Shown in pieces: positions 35,423-44,015 of a stretch of 58,523 nt of DNA. A program made the translations under genes and the position numbers. The first letter of the stretch is position 1; every line of letters starts with the position of its first letter. Below the pieces are notes generated by a model. That model was not told the DNA's origin, did not search any database, and saw nothing but the letters and a program-made list of their open reading frames with translations. This DNA is from Mogibacterium sp. (GTDB taxonomy: Bacteria; Bacillota; Clostridia; Peptostreptococcales; Anaerovoracaceae). Where the stretch lies: the NCBI GenBank assembly GCA_017433975.1, contig JAFRGD010000011.1:1-58523 (forward strand). The letters are read 5' to 3'.

Positions 35423-35465
35423 TGAATTAATATGCGTTATTATGCGCTTTTGAGAAAGGACATCG

Positions 35466-36992
35466 ATGAAGTACGCACTAACGGCCAAGGCCATGCAGTA
35501 CCTTGATGAATACACGATCAGCAAGGGGATTCCGAGCGCCGTTCTGATGGAGAACGCCGCGCGCGGTGTCGTCGAGGAGATCGTCCGCAGATTCCCGTCT
35601 AAGGATCAGAAGGTCCTCGTTCTGGCGGGACCTGGCAACAACGGCGGCGACGCGGTCTGCGCGGCCCGCTGGCTTGCCAGACTCGGTTTTGATGTCCGTA
35701 TTTACTTCATCGGGAACCGCTCCAGGATCTCCAAGGAGTTTGCCCGCCAGGCGCGCATCGCACGCAAACAACACCCGTCGCTGGAGATCATCGGCGGCAG
35801 CAACAACGAATCCGACCTCGAGGTCCTGCGGGATGAGTACGACATCATCGTCGACGGCATGTTCGGCACCGGACTCAACCGCAGATTCGGCGTGAATTTT
35901 GCGAAATTCATTGAATACATCAATAACAAGAAGGCCTTCATCGTCGCGATCGACGTGCCGTCGGGACTGAACGCTACGACCGGGCAGGCGATGGACGCCA
36001 TCATCAAAGCGAACCTGACGGTAACGTTCTCCAATTACAAGACCGGCATGTTCTTCGCAGAAGGCCGGGACGCCTGCGGCGAAGTCGTCGTCGTCGACAT
36101 CGGCGCCAACGAGAACGCGCTTTCGTATATCGACGACAAGCTGATCATCTGCGACGAGGCGTTCTTCGAATCGACGTGGAGCCGGGCGATCCGCCCGCGC
36201 GTCCGCCGCTCGCACAAAGGAACCTACGGGACCGTCGGCATCGTCGTCGGGAACAACGCCATGCTCGGCGCGAGCATGCTCGCCGCGCGGGCTGCGTACC
36301 GCACGGGCTGCGGGCTGGTCCGGATTTTCTGCCCGAGCAAATTCGTCGGCTTTTTCAGCATCTCCATTCCGGAGGCTGTTATCGTTCCATATCGCCCGGA
36401 GGATGTCGTCGGGGCGTTCAACCGCTTCGCAAAGACCGTGGACGTCATTCTGATCGGCCCGGGACTCCCGGAGGACAGCACCGGCAAACTGCTGGTCCGG
36501 CAGGTCCTCAGCGGCACGACGCCGGCCGTTCTCGATGCGGGGGCGCTCAACATCATCGCCGGCAACCTCAAACCGTTCAAGCGGCGGTCCTGCCCGTGCG
36601 TGATCACCCCGCACGTCGGCGAGATGGCACGGTTATGCAACGAGGAGCCGGCCATCGTCAAAAAGAACATTATCGCTTTTACAAAGAAGTTTTCTCAGGT
36701 ATTCAATGTCTCCATGGTCACCAAGTCCGACGTGTCTGTCGTCTCTTTGGTGAGCGGCAAGGGCGACCAGCGGATGTTCCTCAATACGATGGGGAACTCC
36801 GGCCTCGCGACCGCCGGGTCTGGAGACGTGCTCGCGGGTGTCATCGCTTCGCTCATCGCGCAGCACAACCCGCTAGCGAACAGCCTCCTGTACGGCGTCA
36901 TGGTACACGCCAGGGCGGCCGACAAATTCGGCGTGGACGAGAATGCGCGGCGGCGCATGATGGCGGGAGACATCGTCGACAATCTGTTCTAG
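35466..36992 (+). CDS. nnr: Bifunctional NAD(P)H-hydrate epimerase / ADP-dependent dehydratase
   Basis: Repairs NADH and NADPH damaged by hydration. The 508-residue protein fuses two domains. The N-terminal epimerase (about 1-215) has AVLMENAARGVVEEI, LAGPGNNGGDAVCAARWL and FGTGLNRRF. The C-terminal dehydratase (about 235-505) has the ribokinase-like ATP/ADP site with GTVGIVVGNNAMLGA, CVITPHVGEMARLC and TAGSGDVLAGVIAS. Its promoter carries a palindrome, so expression is probably regulated. An AGAAAGGA ribosome site precedes the ATG. Confidence 0.95.
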   Translation: MKYALTAKAMQYLDEYTISKGIPSAVLMENAARGVVEEIVRRFPSKDQKVLVLAGPGNNGGDAVCAARWLARLGFDVRIYFIGNRSRISKEFARQARIARKQHPSLEIIGGSNNESDLEVLRDEYDIIVDGMFGTGLNRRFGVNFAKFIEYINNKKAFIVAIDVPSGLNATTGQAMDAIIKANLTVTFSNYKTGMFFAEGRDACGEVVVVDIGANENALSYIDDKLIICDEAFFESTWSRAIRPRVRRSHKGTYGTVGIVVGNNAMLGASMLAARAAYRTGCGLVRIFCPSKFVGFFSISIPEAVIVPYRPEDVVGAFNRFAKTVDVILIGPGLPEDSTGKLLVRQVLSGTTPAVLDAGALNIIAGNLKPFKRRSCPCVITPHVGEMARLCNEEPAIVKKNIIAFTKKFSQVFNVSMVTKSDVSVVSLVSGKGDQRMFLNTMGNSGLATAGSGDVLAGVIASLIAQHNPLANSLLYGVMVHARAADKFGVDENARRRMMAGDIVDNLF

Positions 36993-37125
36993 AAGATCGT
37001 TAGGATCGTTTTTCAATGAGATTTTAACATCGATCAACTTGACGCACCAAGCGGCGAAGACATAACTGTGCGTATCGTTTAACGCTCTGTCCGGCAACTG
37101 CCGGAACCGAATGGAGGTAAGTACA

Positions 37126-37710
37126 GTGAAAGGTTCGCCAGAGAGAAAGAACGCGATTCTCCGGTGCGCGGGGGAGGAATTCCTTAAGAAAGGGTACGCC
37201 CAGGCGTCGCTTCGCGAGATCTGCGCAAAGGCTGAAGTGACGACGGGCGCCTTGTATTTTTACTTCAAAAGCAAAGCGGACTTGTTTGATACGTTGGTCC
37301 GCGATGTTGCGATTATGCTGCAGGCCCTGCTCGAAGCCCAGCTTTATAAATATCTGGAGCCGGAGCACAGCCACACCACCATCGATGTCGAGCTGATCGA
37401 TTATCTGCTCGACAACCGCATTCCGATTCTGCTTCTGGGCACCAAGGCAAAAGGAACCAAATACGAGGGTTACATGCGGCGGATCGAGGACCAGCTCGTC
37501 ACTTCCCTTCAGAGTATGATGGAAAACCGCTGCGGCAGACCGGTCGACCGCGAACTCGCGCGCATTATCATGACGATGCGGGTCACCGCTTATGAGACCA
37601 TCATCTCCAGACCGTATACGCGGGAAGAGGCGCTAGACCTGTTCAATAATATACTGATTTATGGTCGCGCCGGAATGAATTGCCTGCTTGACTCGCTTAT
37701 GAGCGAGTGA
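37126..37710 (+). CDS. TetR-family transcriptional regulator
   Basis: A 194-residue regulator with an N-terminal helix-turn-helix: ERKNAILRCAGEEFLKKGYAQASLREICAKAEVTTGALYFYFKSKADLF (split across the standard three helices). The rest is a helical ligand domain with no recognisable ligand type. I start at GTG 37126, because GGAGG at 37113-37117 is correctly spaced before it; an ATG at 37111 would place that ribosome site inside the gene. A small hairpin (TCCGGC-AACT-GCCGGA, 37090-37105) lies upstream. A weak promoter TTGACG with an ATAACT box is near 37039-37067. The target may be the palindrome before nnr. The rpsU promoter overlaps its 3' end. Confidence 0.85.
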   Translation: MKGSPERKNAILRCAGEEFLKKGYAQASLREICAKAEVTTGALYFYFKSKADLFDTLVRDVAIMLQALLEAQLYKYLEPEHSHTTIDVELIDYLLDNRIPILLLGTKAKGTKYEGYMRRIEDQLVTSLQSMMENRCGRPVDRELARIIMTMRVTAYETIISRPYTREEALDLFNNILIYGRAGMNCLLDSLMSE

Positions 37711-37716
37711 TATAAT
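37688..37716 (+). promoter_or_regulatory. Sigma-A promoter for rpsU-yqeY, inside the tetR 3' end
   Basis: TTGACT (37688-37693) and a consensus TATAAT (37711-37716) with a 17-base spacer. The -35 box and spacer lie within the tetR coding region. Confidence 0.82.
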
Positions 37717-37779
37717 CCAAATGTTGCGAACAGATCTGTTCCATATAATCCAGTTACGGACGGAGGTGAGACAGGGGAC

Positions 37780-37959
37780 ATGGCACAGGTGATCGTAAAG
37801 GACAACGAAAGCTTGGAGAGCGCTCTCAAGAGATTCAAGAGATCATGCGCCAGAGACGGCGTCATGGCTGAGCTGAGAAAGAGAGAGCACTACGAAAAGC
37901 CAAGTGTCAAGCGCAAAAAGAAATCCGAGGCTGCTAGAAAGAAAGCAAGAAAGTACTAG
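37780..37959 (+). CDS. rpsU: 30S ribosomal protein bS21
   Basis: A 59-residue, very basic protein of the small ribosomal subunit. It reads [20 protein letters not shown] at the start, then [21 protein letters not shown] and an Arg/Lys-rich tail ending KKARKY, which is bS21 throughout. GGAGGTGAG lies upstream of the ATG. yqeY follows 19 bases later, the usual rpsU-yqeY pairing of Bacillota. bS21 is absent from most Actinomycetota, which helps place the organism. Confidence 0.97.
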   Translation: MAQVIVKDNESLESALKRFKRSCARDGVMAELRKREHYEKPSVKRKKKSEAARKKARKY

Positions 37960-37978
37960 AAGTAGATCGGAGGGGACT

Positions 37979-38431
37979 ATGAGCCTTAAGGAAAAACTGA
38001 CAGCGGACTACAAGGCCGCCATGAAAGAACACGATGCCGTGACCAAGAACACCGTAAACCTGGTCCGGGCCGCGATCAAACAGTACGAGGTTGACCAGAG
38101 GGTCGAGCTCAACGAAGACGCGGACATCGTACCGATCATTAAGAAGCAGCTCAAGATGCGCCAGGATGCGCTGAGTGACTTTGCAAAAGCGGGCAGAATG
38201 GACCTGCTCGAGGCTTATAGCAAAGAAATCGAAATCCTCAAGAAATATCTCCCGGAGGAGATGAGCGTTGAGGCAATCCGCGAAGCCATCGCCAAGATCG
38301 CTTCGGACGCCGGCCTCGAGAGAACGCCAAAGAACATGGGCGTTCTGATGAAACAGGCCATGGCTCAGCTCAAGGGCAAGGCGGACGGCGGATTGGTCTC
38401 CAAGGTCGTCAAAGAGTTTCTCAAACCTTAA
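37979..38431 (+). CDS. yqeY: GatB/YqeY domain protein
   Basis: A 150-residue protein of the YqeY family, related to the tRNA-binding tail of the amidotransferase subunit GatB. The opening SLKEKLTADYKAAMKEHD, the motif EIEILKKYLPEEMS (about 83-96) and the GVLMKQAMAQLKGKADGG ending are typical. The true start is the ATG at 37979 with GGAGGGGA upstream; longer frames run back into rpsU. Its role, probably in translation, is unproven in the family. A terminator follows. Confidence 0.93.
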   Translation: MSLKEKLTADYKAAMKEHDAVTKNTVNLVRAAIKQYEVDQRVELNEDADIVPIIKKQLKMRQDALSDFAKAGRMDLLEAYSKEIEILKKYLPEEMSVEAIREAIAKIASDAGLERTPKNMGVLMKQAMAQLKGKADGGLVSKVVKEFLKP

Positions 38432-38445
38432 TCGGATGGTCAGTG

Positions 38446-38474
38446 AGCGGACGGGGCGACCCGCCCGCTTTTTC
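38446..38474 (+). terminator. Intrinsic terminator of rpsU-yqeY
   Basis: AGCGG-A-CGGG pairs with CCCG-C-CCGCT around GCGA with one mismatch, followed by TTTTT. Confidence 0.9.
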
Positions 38475-38491
38475 GTAGTATTAGGACAGGT

Positions 38492-39457
38492 ATGGAAGAA
38501 AAAAGCAAGACTTTAACAGTAGAGATTGCCGACGGCATCGACCGTGGCGAGTTGTTCGGGACGCTCGACCAGAACGTCCGGCAGGTGGAGGACGTCACCG
38601 GCACCACGATCGTGGTGCGCGACGGCGCCCTTTTGATTCGCGGAGAGCGCTGCGACCTCGCGGCGGACATCATGAAGCGACTGATGGACGCGTTGCAGGT
38701 GGAGCCGCATCTCGACCGCCAGCGCGTGAGCTACATCGTCGACATGGAGCGGGACGGCCGGGCGTTTGACGGCTCGGTGACGGCCAAGGACATCATCTGC
38801 TACACGCACCAGGGCAAGCCGCTCCGGCCGAAGACCGTCGGGCAAAAGAATTACATCGACAAGATCCGCCAGTGCGACATGGTGTTCGGAATCGGTCCGG
38901 CCGGTACCGGCAAGACGTACCTCGCGTGCGCGATGGCGATCACCGCTTATAAGAACAAAGAGATCGAGCGCATCATCCTGGCACGGCCTGCAGTGGAGGC
39001 GGGCGAGAGCCTCGGCTTCCTCCCGGGCGACCTCCAGGAGAAGGTCGATCCGTACCTCCGGCCGCTCTATGACGCCCTGTTCGACATCATGGGGCAGGAG
39101 TCCGCGGCGCGGCTCAAGGAGAAGGGCGTGATCGAGGTCGTTCCGCTGGCGTACATGCGCGGACGGACGCTCGACAATTCGTTCATCATCCTCGACGAGG
39201 CGCAGAACACGACCCGCGAGCAGATGAAGATGTTCCTGACGCGCATGGGGTTCAATTCCAAGGTGGTCGTCACGGGCGACATCACGCAGGTGGACCTGCC
39301 GCGGGGCAAGATTTCCGGCCTTTCCGAGGCGACCAAGATCCTCGCGCACGTCCCGGGCATCGAATTCTGCTATCTGACCGAGCTCGACGTCGTGCGTCAT
39401 GAGCTGGTCAAGCGCATCATCAAAGCATACAGTGAATACGAGAGCAGAAAAAAATGA
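38492..39457 (+). CDS. phoH: PhoH-like ATPase
   Basis: A 321-residue P-loop ATPase of the PhoH/YbeZ family, implicated in rRNA maturation with YbeY. The N-terminal 60 residues resemble a KH-like RNA-binding region. Walker A is GPAGTGKT (135-142), then LARPAVEAGESLGFLPGD and Walker B FIILDEAQNTTREQMKMFLTR, with TGDITQVDLPRG after it. All are family signatures. Its stop overlaps the ybeY start (ATGA), a conserved pair in bacteria. Confidence 0.95.
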   Translation: MEEKSKTLTVEIADGIDRGELFGTLDQNVRQVEDVTGTTIVVRDGALLIRGERCDLAADIMKRLMDALQVEPHLDRQRVSYIVDMERDGRAFDGSVTAKDIICYTHQGKPLRPKTVGQKNYIDKIRQCDMVFGIGPAGTGKTYLACAMAITAYKNKEIERIILARPAVEAGESLGFLPGDLQEKVDPYLRPLYDALFDIMGQESAARLKEKGVIEVVPLAYMRGRTLDNSFIILDEAQNTTREQMKMFLTRMGFNSKVVVTGDITQVDLPRGKISGLSEATKILAHVPGIEFCYLTELDVVRHELVKRIIKAYSEYESRKK

Positions 39458-39939
39458 TTTACAAGATTTATGACGAGCAGAACCGTATCACGGACGAAAT
39501 GACGGAACTCATCCACCGCGCGACCGAGATTTCCCTGCGGAATGAACTCGGCGAGGCGTACGACCCGGAGCTTCCGGTTGAGATCAGTCTGTCGGTAGTA
39601 GAAGCAGACGAGATGCATGAGATCAACAGCGGCTTCCGCGGCGTGGACAGCGTGACGGACGTGCTGTCATTCCCACAATACCGCGACGTCGAGGATCTGC
39701 TCGACGACCTGGACTTCTTTGACCACGAGCTGCTGCTCGGGGACGTCGTCATTTGCTACGATAAGGTCGTAGAACAGGCGGCGGAGTACGGGAACAGCCT
39801 CGCCCGCGAATTCATTTACCTCTATGTCCACAGCATGATGCATCTGCTGGGATACGATCACATGCAGGACGAGGAGCGGGCTGTGATGCGGGAACACGAG
39901 GAAGCCGTCATGGCGGAACTCGGGCTTTCCCGCGAATAA
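39454..39939 (+). CDS. ybeY: Endoribonuclease YbeY (16S rRNA maturation)
   Basis: A zinc-dependent RNase needed for 16S rRNA 3' processing and ribosome quality control. The metal motif is intact in VHSMMHLLGYDHMQDEE: His126, His130 and His136. SVTDVLSFPQ and LLGDVVICYD are the other family blocks. At 161 residues it has a normal length. The start overlaps phoH and era follows 40 bases later, the standard phoH-ybeY-era order. Confidence 0.96.
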   Translation: MIYKIYDEQNRITDEMTELIHRATEISLRNELGEAYDPELPVEISLSVVEADEMHEINSGFRGVDSVTDVLSFPQYRDVEDLLDDLDFFDHELLLGDVVICYDKVVEQAAEYGNSLAREFIYLYVHSMMHLLGYDHMQDEERAVMREHEEAVMAELGLSRE

Positions 39940-39979
39940 ATTGACGAATAAAATATTATCTGAAAGGTAATGCAAATTC

Positions 39980-40876
39980 ATGAAATCCGGATTCATCGGC
40001 ATCATCGGAAGGCCAAACGTCGGCAAGTCGACCCTTTTGAATCAGATTCTGGGCGAAAAAATCGCCATAACTTCGCCAAAACCGCAGACGACGCGGAACC
40101 GGATCACCGGAATCTATACGGACCTCGAGGCCGGTAACGGCGGCGTGCAGATGATTTTCCTCGACACACCGGGAATTCACAAGCCGCGCAACAAACTCGG
40201 CGCGGCGATCAACGAGACCGCCCTCAACACCTTCAAAGGGGTGGACGTCGTGCTAGTGATGGTCGACGGGACGGCGGACTTCGGGACGGGGGACGAGTTC
40301 ATCCTCTCGGTTCTGCAGGAGACGGACACGCCAAAACTGCTAGCAATCAATAAGACCGACCTTACGGCGCCGGACCATTACAAGGCACTTTATGACAAAT
40401 ACGACGGCTTCGGGGTGTTCGACGACATCTACGGGATCTCGGCGCTCGACGGAACCAACGTTAAGCAGCTCGTTGACCGCCTGGCGACGTACATGCCGGA
40501 GGGGCCGATGTACTATCCGGAGGACATGGTGACCGACCACCCGGAGCGGTTTATCGTGAGCGAAATCATCCGCGAGAAGCTGCTTCAGTACCTCGACCAG
40601 GAGGTTCCGCACGGTGTGTATGTCGAAATCGAGTCATACAAGGAGCATGAGAACCTGACCGAGATCAGCGCCGTCATTTACTGTGAGAAGAAGTCACACA
40701 AAGGAATCATCATCGGCAAGGGCGGCCGCAAGCTGAAGGGCGTCGGCAAGAGCGCCCGCCTCGCGATCGAGGAAATGGTCGGAACCAAGGTGTTCCTCGA
40801 ACTTTTCGTCAAAGTGCGGGAGAACTGGCGCGACTCCGACCGCATGGTGAGGAATTTTGGGTATAAGGACGAATAG
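39980..40876 (+). CDS. era: GTPase Era
   Basis: An essential GTPase that binds the 3' end of 16S rRNA during 30S assembly. The 298 residues hold G1 GRPNVGKST (10-18), G2 around QTTRNRITGI, G3 DTPGIHKP and G4 NKTD. The C-terminal KH domain has GIIIGKGGRKLKGVGKSAR (about 233-251). Length and order of motifs are normal. recO begins three bases downstream, so era and recO are one unit. Confidence 0.97.
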   Translation: MKSGFIGIIGRPNVGKSTLLNQILGEKIAITSPKPQTTRNRITGIYTDLEAGNGGVQMIFLDTPGIHKPRNKLGAAINETALNTFKGVDVVLVMVDGTADFGTGDEFILSVLQETDTPKLLAINKTDLTAPDHYKALYDKYDGFGVFDDIYGISALDGTNVKQLVDRLATYMPEGPMYYPEDMVTDHPERFIVSEIIREKLLQYLDQEVPHGVYVEIESYKEHENLTEISAVIYCEKKSHKGIIIGKGGRKLKGVGKSARLAIEEMVGTKVFLELFVKVRENWRDSDRMVRNFGYKDE

Positions 40877-40879
40877 ACC

Positions 40880-41647
40880 ATGCTGATTACGACCGAAGGC
40901 ATTGTCCTGCGACAGCGGAAAATCGCGAACAACAGACGCATTATCGTCATTTTTACCCGTAACTATGGGAAAATCAGCGTCGGCACGGGGATGAACGAGC
41001 GGGGGAAGAGCAAGGCCGCGCTCGCACTCCGGCCGTTTACGTATGCGGAATATGAGATTTTCAAGAACAGGGGATATTATAACCTCAACGGGGCGACGGT
41101 CCGGCAGAGTTATTATTCGGTCGGGGAAGACATCGACCGGTTTCTGACCGCTTCGCGCATGATCGAGTACCTCGATTCGACACTCGAGGAGGAGCAGGTC
41201 CGGCAGGGCGAATTCGACCTGACGATCGAGTTCTTTGACGCGCTCACGCGGGCCAGACAGAACTACTCCACGATCTTTTACGCGTTCCTCGTCAAGTCCC
41301 TGCGGATGAACGGCGTCATGCCGGAAATCGGCCGCTGCGTGGACTGCGGTAAGCCGGTGGAGCAGATCAAAGCGGAACAGGGACGGGTCCGGAGCTTTTC
41401 CGTGAGCGCCGGCGGAATTTTGTGTGATAATTGTGTCATTCAGGAGAAATCAGCGGGCGAAACATTGATTTTTTCGCCTGATTTTGATATAGTCGATGTG
41501 TTAGCGTATTTTGTAGATCATCCACTTTCGGTCTTTGAACGGATCGGGCTCAAGCCCGCCGTCGAGGCCGAACTCAGGCAGATTTTGTCGGAATATCTCA
41601 GGTTTTATCTCGACGTGAACCTGCCGGAACAGGATATCAATTTATAG
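40880..41647 (+). CDS. recO: DNA repair protein RecO
   Basis: RecO helps load RecA onto SSB-coated single-stranded DNA. The 255-residue protein has an N-terminal OB fold (TTEGIVLRQRKIANNRRIIVIF, in pieces), a helical middle and a zinc-type group with CVDCGKP (about 153) and CDNC (about 180). Location directly after era is the classic setting. The weak overall conservation of RecO makes the neighbourhood important to the call. Confidence 0.92.
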   Translation: MLITTEGIVLRQRKIANNRRIIVIFTRNYGKISVGTGMNERGKSKAALALRPFTYAEYEIFKNRGYYNLNGATVRQSYYSVGEDIDRFLTASRMIEYLDSTLEEEQVRQGEFDLTIEFFDALTRARQNYSTIFYAFLVKSLRMNGVMPEIGRCVDCGKPVEQIKAEQGRVRSFSVSAGGILCDNCVIQEKSAGETLIFSPDFDIVDVLAYFVDHPLSVFERIGLKPAVEAELRQILSEYLRFYLDVNLPEQDINL

Positions 41648-41673
41648 AAACTATTTATACAGGAGGTATAAAC

Positions 41674-42480
41674 ATGGAAATCAATCTCGAAAAAATCGAA
41701 CTGGTTAAGGACCGGACCGGCGTTTCTTACAAAGAAGCCAAAGAAGCCCTCGAGAAGGCGAACGGCAGCGTTGTAGACGCCATCATCGACATCGAGGAAG
41801 CCGCAGGCGCAAAGCCGGAGGCTGAGACGGTCAGAACGTTTGTCGACAATGACTTCGTCGGCAAGGTCAAAGCTGCCATCGCCAGAGGCAACGTCTCCAG
41901 AATCATGGTTAAGAGAGACGACGACACCATCCTCAATCTCCCGCTGAGCATCGGCGTTCTCGGCGCATTCGTCGCACCTTGGGCTCTGATCGTCGGCGCA
42001 ATCGCCGCCGCCGGCCTCAACTGCAAGGTTGAATTCGTCAACGATAAGGGCGAAGTTACTGATGTCAACGGAACCGTCAAGGCCAAATACGAGCAGGTCA
42101 AAGAGAGTGACCTTTACGCTGGCGTCAAGGAGAAGATCGACGGTCTGAACATCAAGGAAAAGATTGACGACTTCGACATCAAGGAGAAAATCGACGACCT
42201 CGGCGACAAGATCGAGAAGTTTGACATCAAAGAGACCATCGACGACATCGGCGACAAGATCGAAAAATTCGACATCAAGGAAGCCATCGACGACATCGGT
42301 GACAAGCTCGAGAGCCTCGACATCAACAAGAAAATCGACCAGATCAAGGAGAAACTGGGCGAGATCCTTCCAGAGGAAAAGGAAGCGGTCAAAGAGGAGC
42401 CTGAGTTCGACGTCAGCGCGAGAACCGAAGAAGCTCCGGAGCCCGCTCGTATTCGACGAGGCACCGGCTCCGGTCGTTGA
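41674..42480 (+). CDS. DUF4342-like protein with UBA/Ts-N-like N-terminus; probable 3' frameshift
   Basis: A 268-residue protein as read. Residues 1-42 resemble a UBA/Ts-N helical domain (LVKDRTGVSYKEAKEALEKA). About 55-120 match the DUF4342 type: DFVGKVKAAIARGNVSRIMV, then a hydrophobic LSIGVLGAFVAPWALIVGAI. About 150-230 are 16-residue amphipathic repeats, coded by 48-bp DNA repeats. The frame ends in a basic tail unlike the acidic body. From about 42440 the next frame continues as LVFDEAPAPVVEGVPE to a stop at 42533-42535; removing one C from the CCC at 42441-42443 joins them. So the intact gene would be 41674-42535, about 286 residues. It may be a sequence error, mutation or programmed shift. 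Function unknown. Confidence 0.75.
   Translation: MEINLEKIELVKDRTGVSYKEAKEALEKANGSVVDAIIDIEEAAGAKPEAETVRTFVDNDFVGKVKAAIARGNVSRIMVKRDDDTILNLPLSIGVLGAFVAPWALIVGAIAAAGLNCKVEFVNDKGEVTDVNGTVKAKYEQVKESDLYAGVKEKIDGLNIKEKIDDFDIKEKIDDLGDKIEKFDIKETIDDIGDKIEKFDIKEAIDDIGDKLESLDINKKIDQIKEKLGEILPEEKEAVKEEPEFDVSARTEEAPEPARIRRGTGSGR
42175..42318 (+). repeat. Three tandem 48-bp repeats in the DUF4342-like gene
   Basis: Units start at 42175, 42223 and 42271, each encoding a variant of DIKEKIDDLGDKIEKF. A partial fourth unit (DINKKID) follows at 42319 and a nine-residue partial unit precedes. The pattern predicts one long amphipathic or coiled helix. Confidence 0.9.
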
Positions 42481-42548
42481 GGGAGTTCCTGAGGTCGAGG
42501 AAAAGAAAGACGAAGACATTCTGATTTTTGAGTAGTACGGAGTAATCA

Positions 42549-43967
42549 ATGGCAAGAGAGAACAAGACCGCCGTGACCATGGACAAGATCACGGCGCTGG
42601 CAAAAAACAGAGGCTATATTTATCCGGGCTCCGAGATCTACGGCGGACTCGCGAATACGTGGGACTACGGTCCGGTCGGCGTGCTTTTCAAGAACAACGT
42701 CAAGAAGGCCTGGTGGAAGAAATTCGTCCAGATGTCGCCTTACAACGTCGGCCTCGACGCCGCGATTCTGATGAACCGCGAGACATGGGTCGCGTCCGGC
42801 CACGTCGGCAACTTCTCCGACCCGCAGATCGACTGCAAGGCCTGCAAGCAGCGCTTCCGCGCGGACAAGTTGATCGAGGACTACACCACGGCCAAGGGTG
42901 AGAAGGTCGCCTGTGACGGATGGTCCTTCGAAGAACTCGAGAAGTTCATCGCGGACAACAACATTCCATGTCCGGAGTGCGGCGCGCATGATTTCACCAA
43001 CGTCCGCCAGTTCAACCTGATGTTCAAGACGTTCCAGGGCGTCACCGAGGACTCGTCCGCTCAGATCTATCTGAGACCGGAGACCGCGCAGGGCATCTTC
43101 GTCAACTTCAAGAACGTCCAGCGGACCTCCCGCAAAAAGATCCCGTTCGGCATTGCCCAGATCGGAAAGTCTTTCCGCAACGAGATCACGCCGGGCAACT
43201 TCACGTTCCGGACCCGCGAGTTCGAGCAGATGGAGCTGGAGTTCTTCTGCGAGCCGGGCACCGACCTCGACTGGTTTGCGTATTGGAAACAGTACTGCAT
43301 CGACTTTCTGGCGAGCCTCGGCATGACCATGGAGAACATCCGCGTCAGAGACCACGAGCAGGCGGAGCTCTCGCACTATAGCAAGGCGACGACCGACCTG
43401 GAGTATCTCTTCCCGTTCGGCTGGGGTGAGCTCTGGGGCATCGCGGACCGTACGGACTACGATCTCCGGAGCCACATGGATCACTCGGGACAGGACATGA
43501 CGTATCAGGACCCTGTCGACCCGGCAAAGCGGTACATCCCATACTGCATCGAGCCGTCGCTCGGCGCGGACCGCGTCGCGCTCGCGTTCCTGATCGACGC
43601 CTACGACGAGGAGACGGTCACGGACGTCAACGGCAAGGAGGACACCCGCGTGGTGCTTCGGCTGCACCCGGCGCTCGCACCGTACAAGGTCGCCGTCATG
43701 CCGCTGCAGAAGAAACAGCTGGGCGACAAGGCCAGGGAGATCGCATTCGAGCTGTCCAAGTATTTCAGTACCGATTACGACGAGACGGGTTCCATCGGCA
43801 AGAGATACCGCCGTCAGGACGAGATCGGCACACCGTTCTGCATCTGCGTCGACTTCGACACCGAGGCAGACAATTCCGTCACCATACGCGACAGAGACAC
43901 GATGGAACAGGTCCGCGTGCCGCTCGCCGACGTTAGGGAATATATTGAAAAGAGAATGGAATTTTAA
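42549..43967 (+). CDS. glyS: Glycyl-tRNA synthetase, homodimeric type
   Basis: Charges tRNA-Gly. The 472-residue class II enzyme is the single-chain alpha-2 type, not the alpha/beta form. Visible are [21 protein letters not shown] (start of the core, in two pieces), motif 2 [16 protein letters not shown] with [17 protein letters not shown], motif 3 [14 protein letters not shown], an inserted Cys group (CKACK and CPEC) and the C-terminal anticodon-binding domain with [10 protein letters not shown]. It starts 14 bases after the end of the frameshifted upstream gene. Confidence 0.97.
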   Translation: MARENKTAVTMDKITALAKNRGYIYPGSEIYGGLANTWDYGPVGVLFKNNVKKAWWKKFVQMSPYNVGLDAAILMNRETWVASGHVGNFSDPQIDCKACKQRFRADKLIEDYTTAKGEKVACDGWSFEELEKFIADNNIPCPECGAHDFTNVRQFNLMFKTFQGVTEDSSAQIYLRPETAQGIFVNFKNVQRTSRKKIPFGIAQIGKSFRNEITPGNFTFRTREFEQMELEFFCEPGTDLDWFAYWKQYCIDFLASLGMTMENIRVRDHEQAELSHYSKATTDLEYLFPFGWGELWGIADRTDYDLRSHMDHSGQDMTYQDPVDPAKRYIPYCIEPSLGADRVALAFLIDAYDEETVTDVNGKEDTRVVLRLHPALAPYKVAVMPLQKKQLGDKAREIAFELSKYFSTDYDETGSIGKRYRRQDEIGTPFCICVDFDTEADNSVTIRDRDTMEQVRVPLADVREYIEKRMEF

Positions 43968-44015
43968 CACCCGTTTTCAAGAGAAGTACAAAATTTTTTG
44001 AAGGAGAAAGTTGTT

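Noticed and set aside
37111..37125. ATG at 37111 as the start of the TetR gene.
   Set aside because: It would place the only good ribosome site (GGAGG at 37113) inside the gene; GTG at 37126 is properly spaced.
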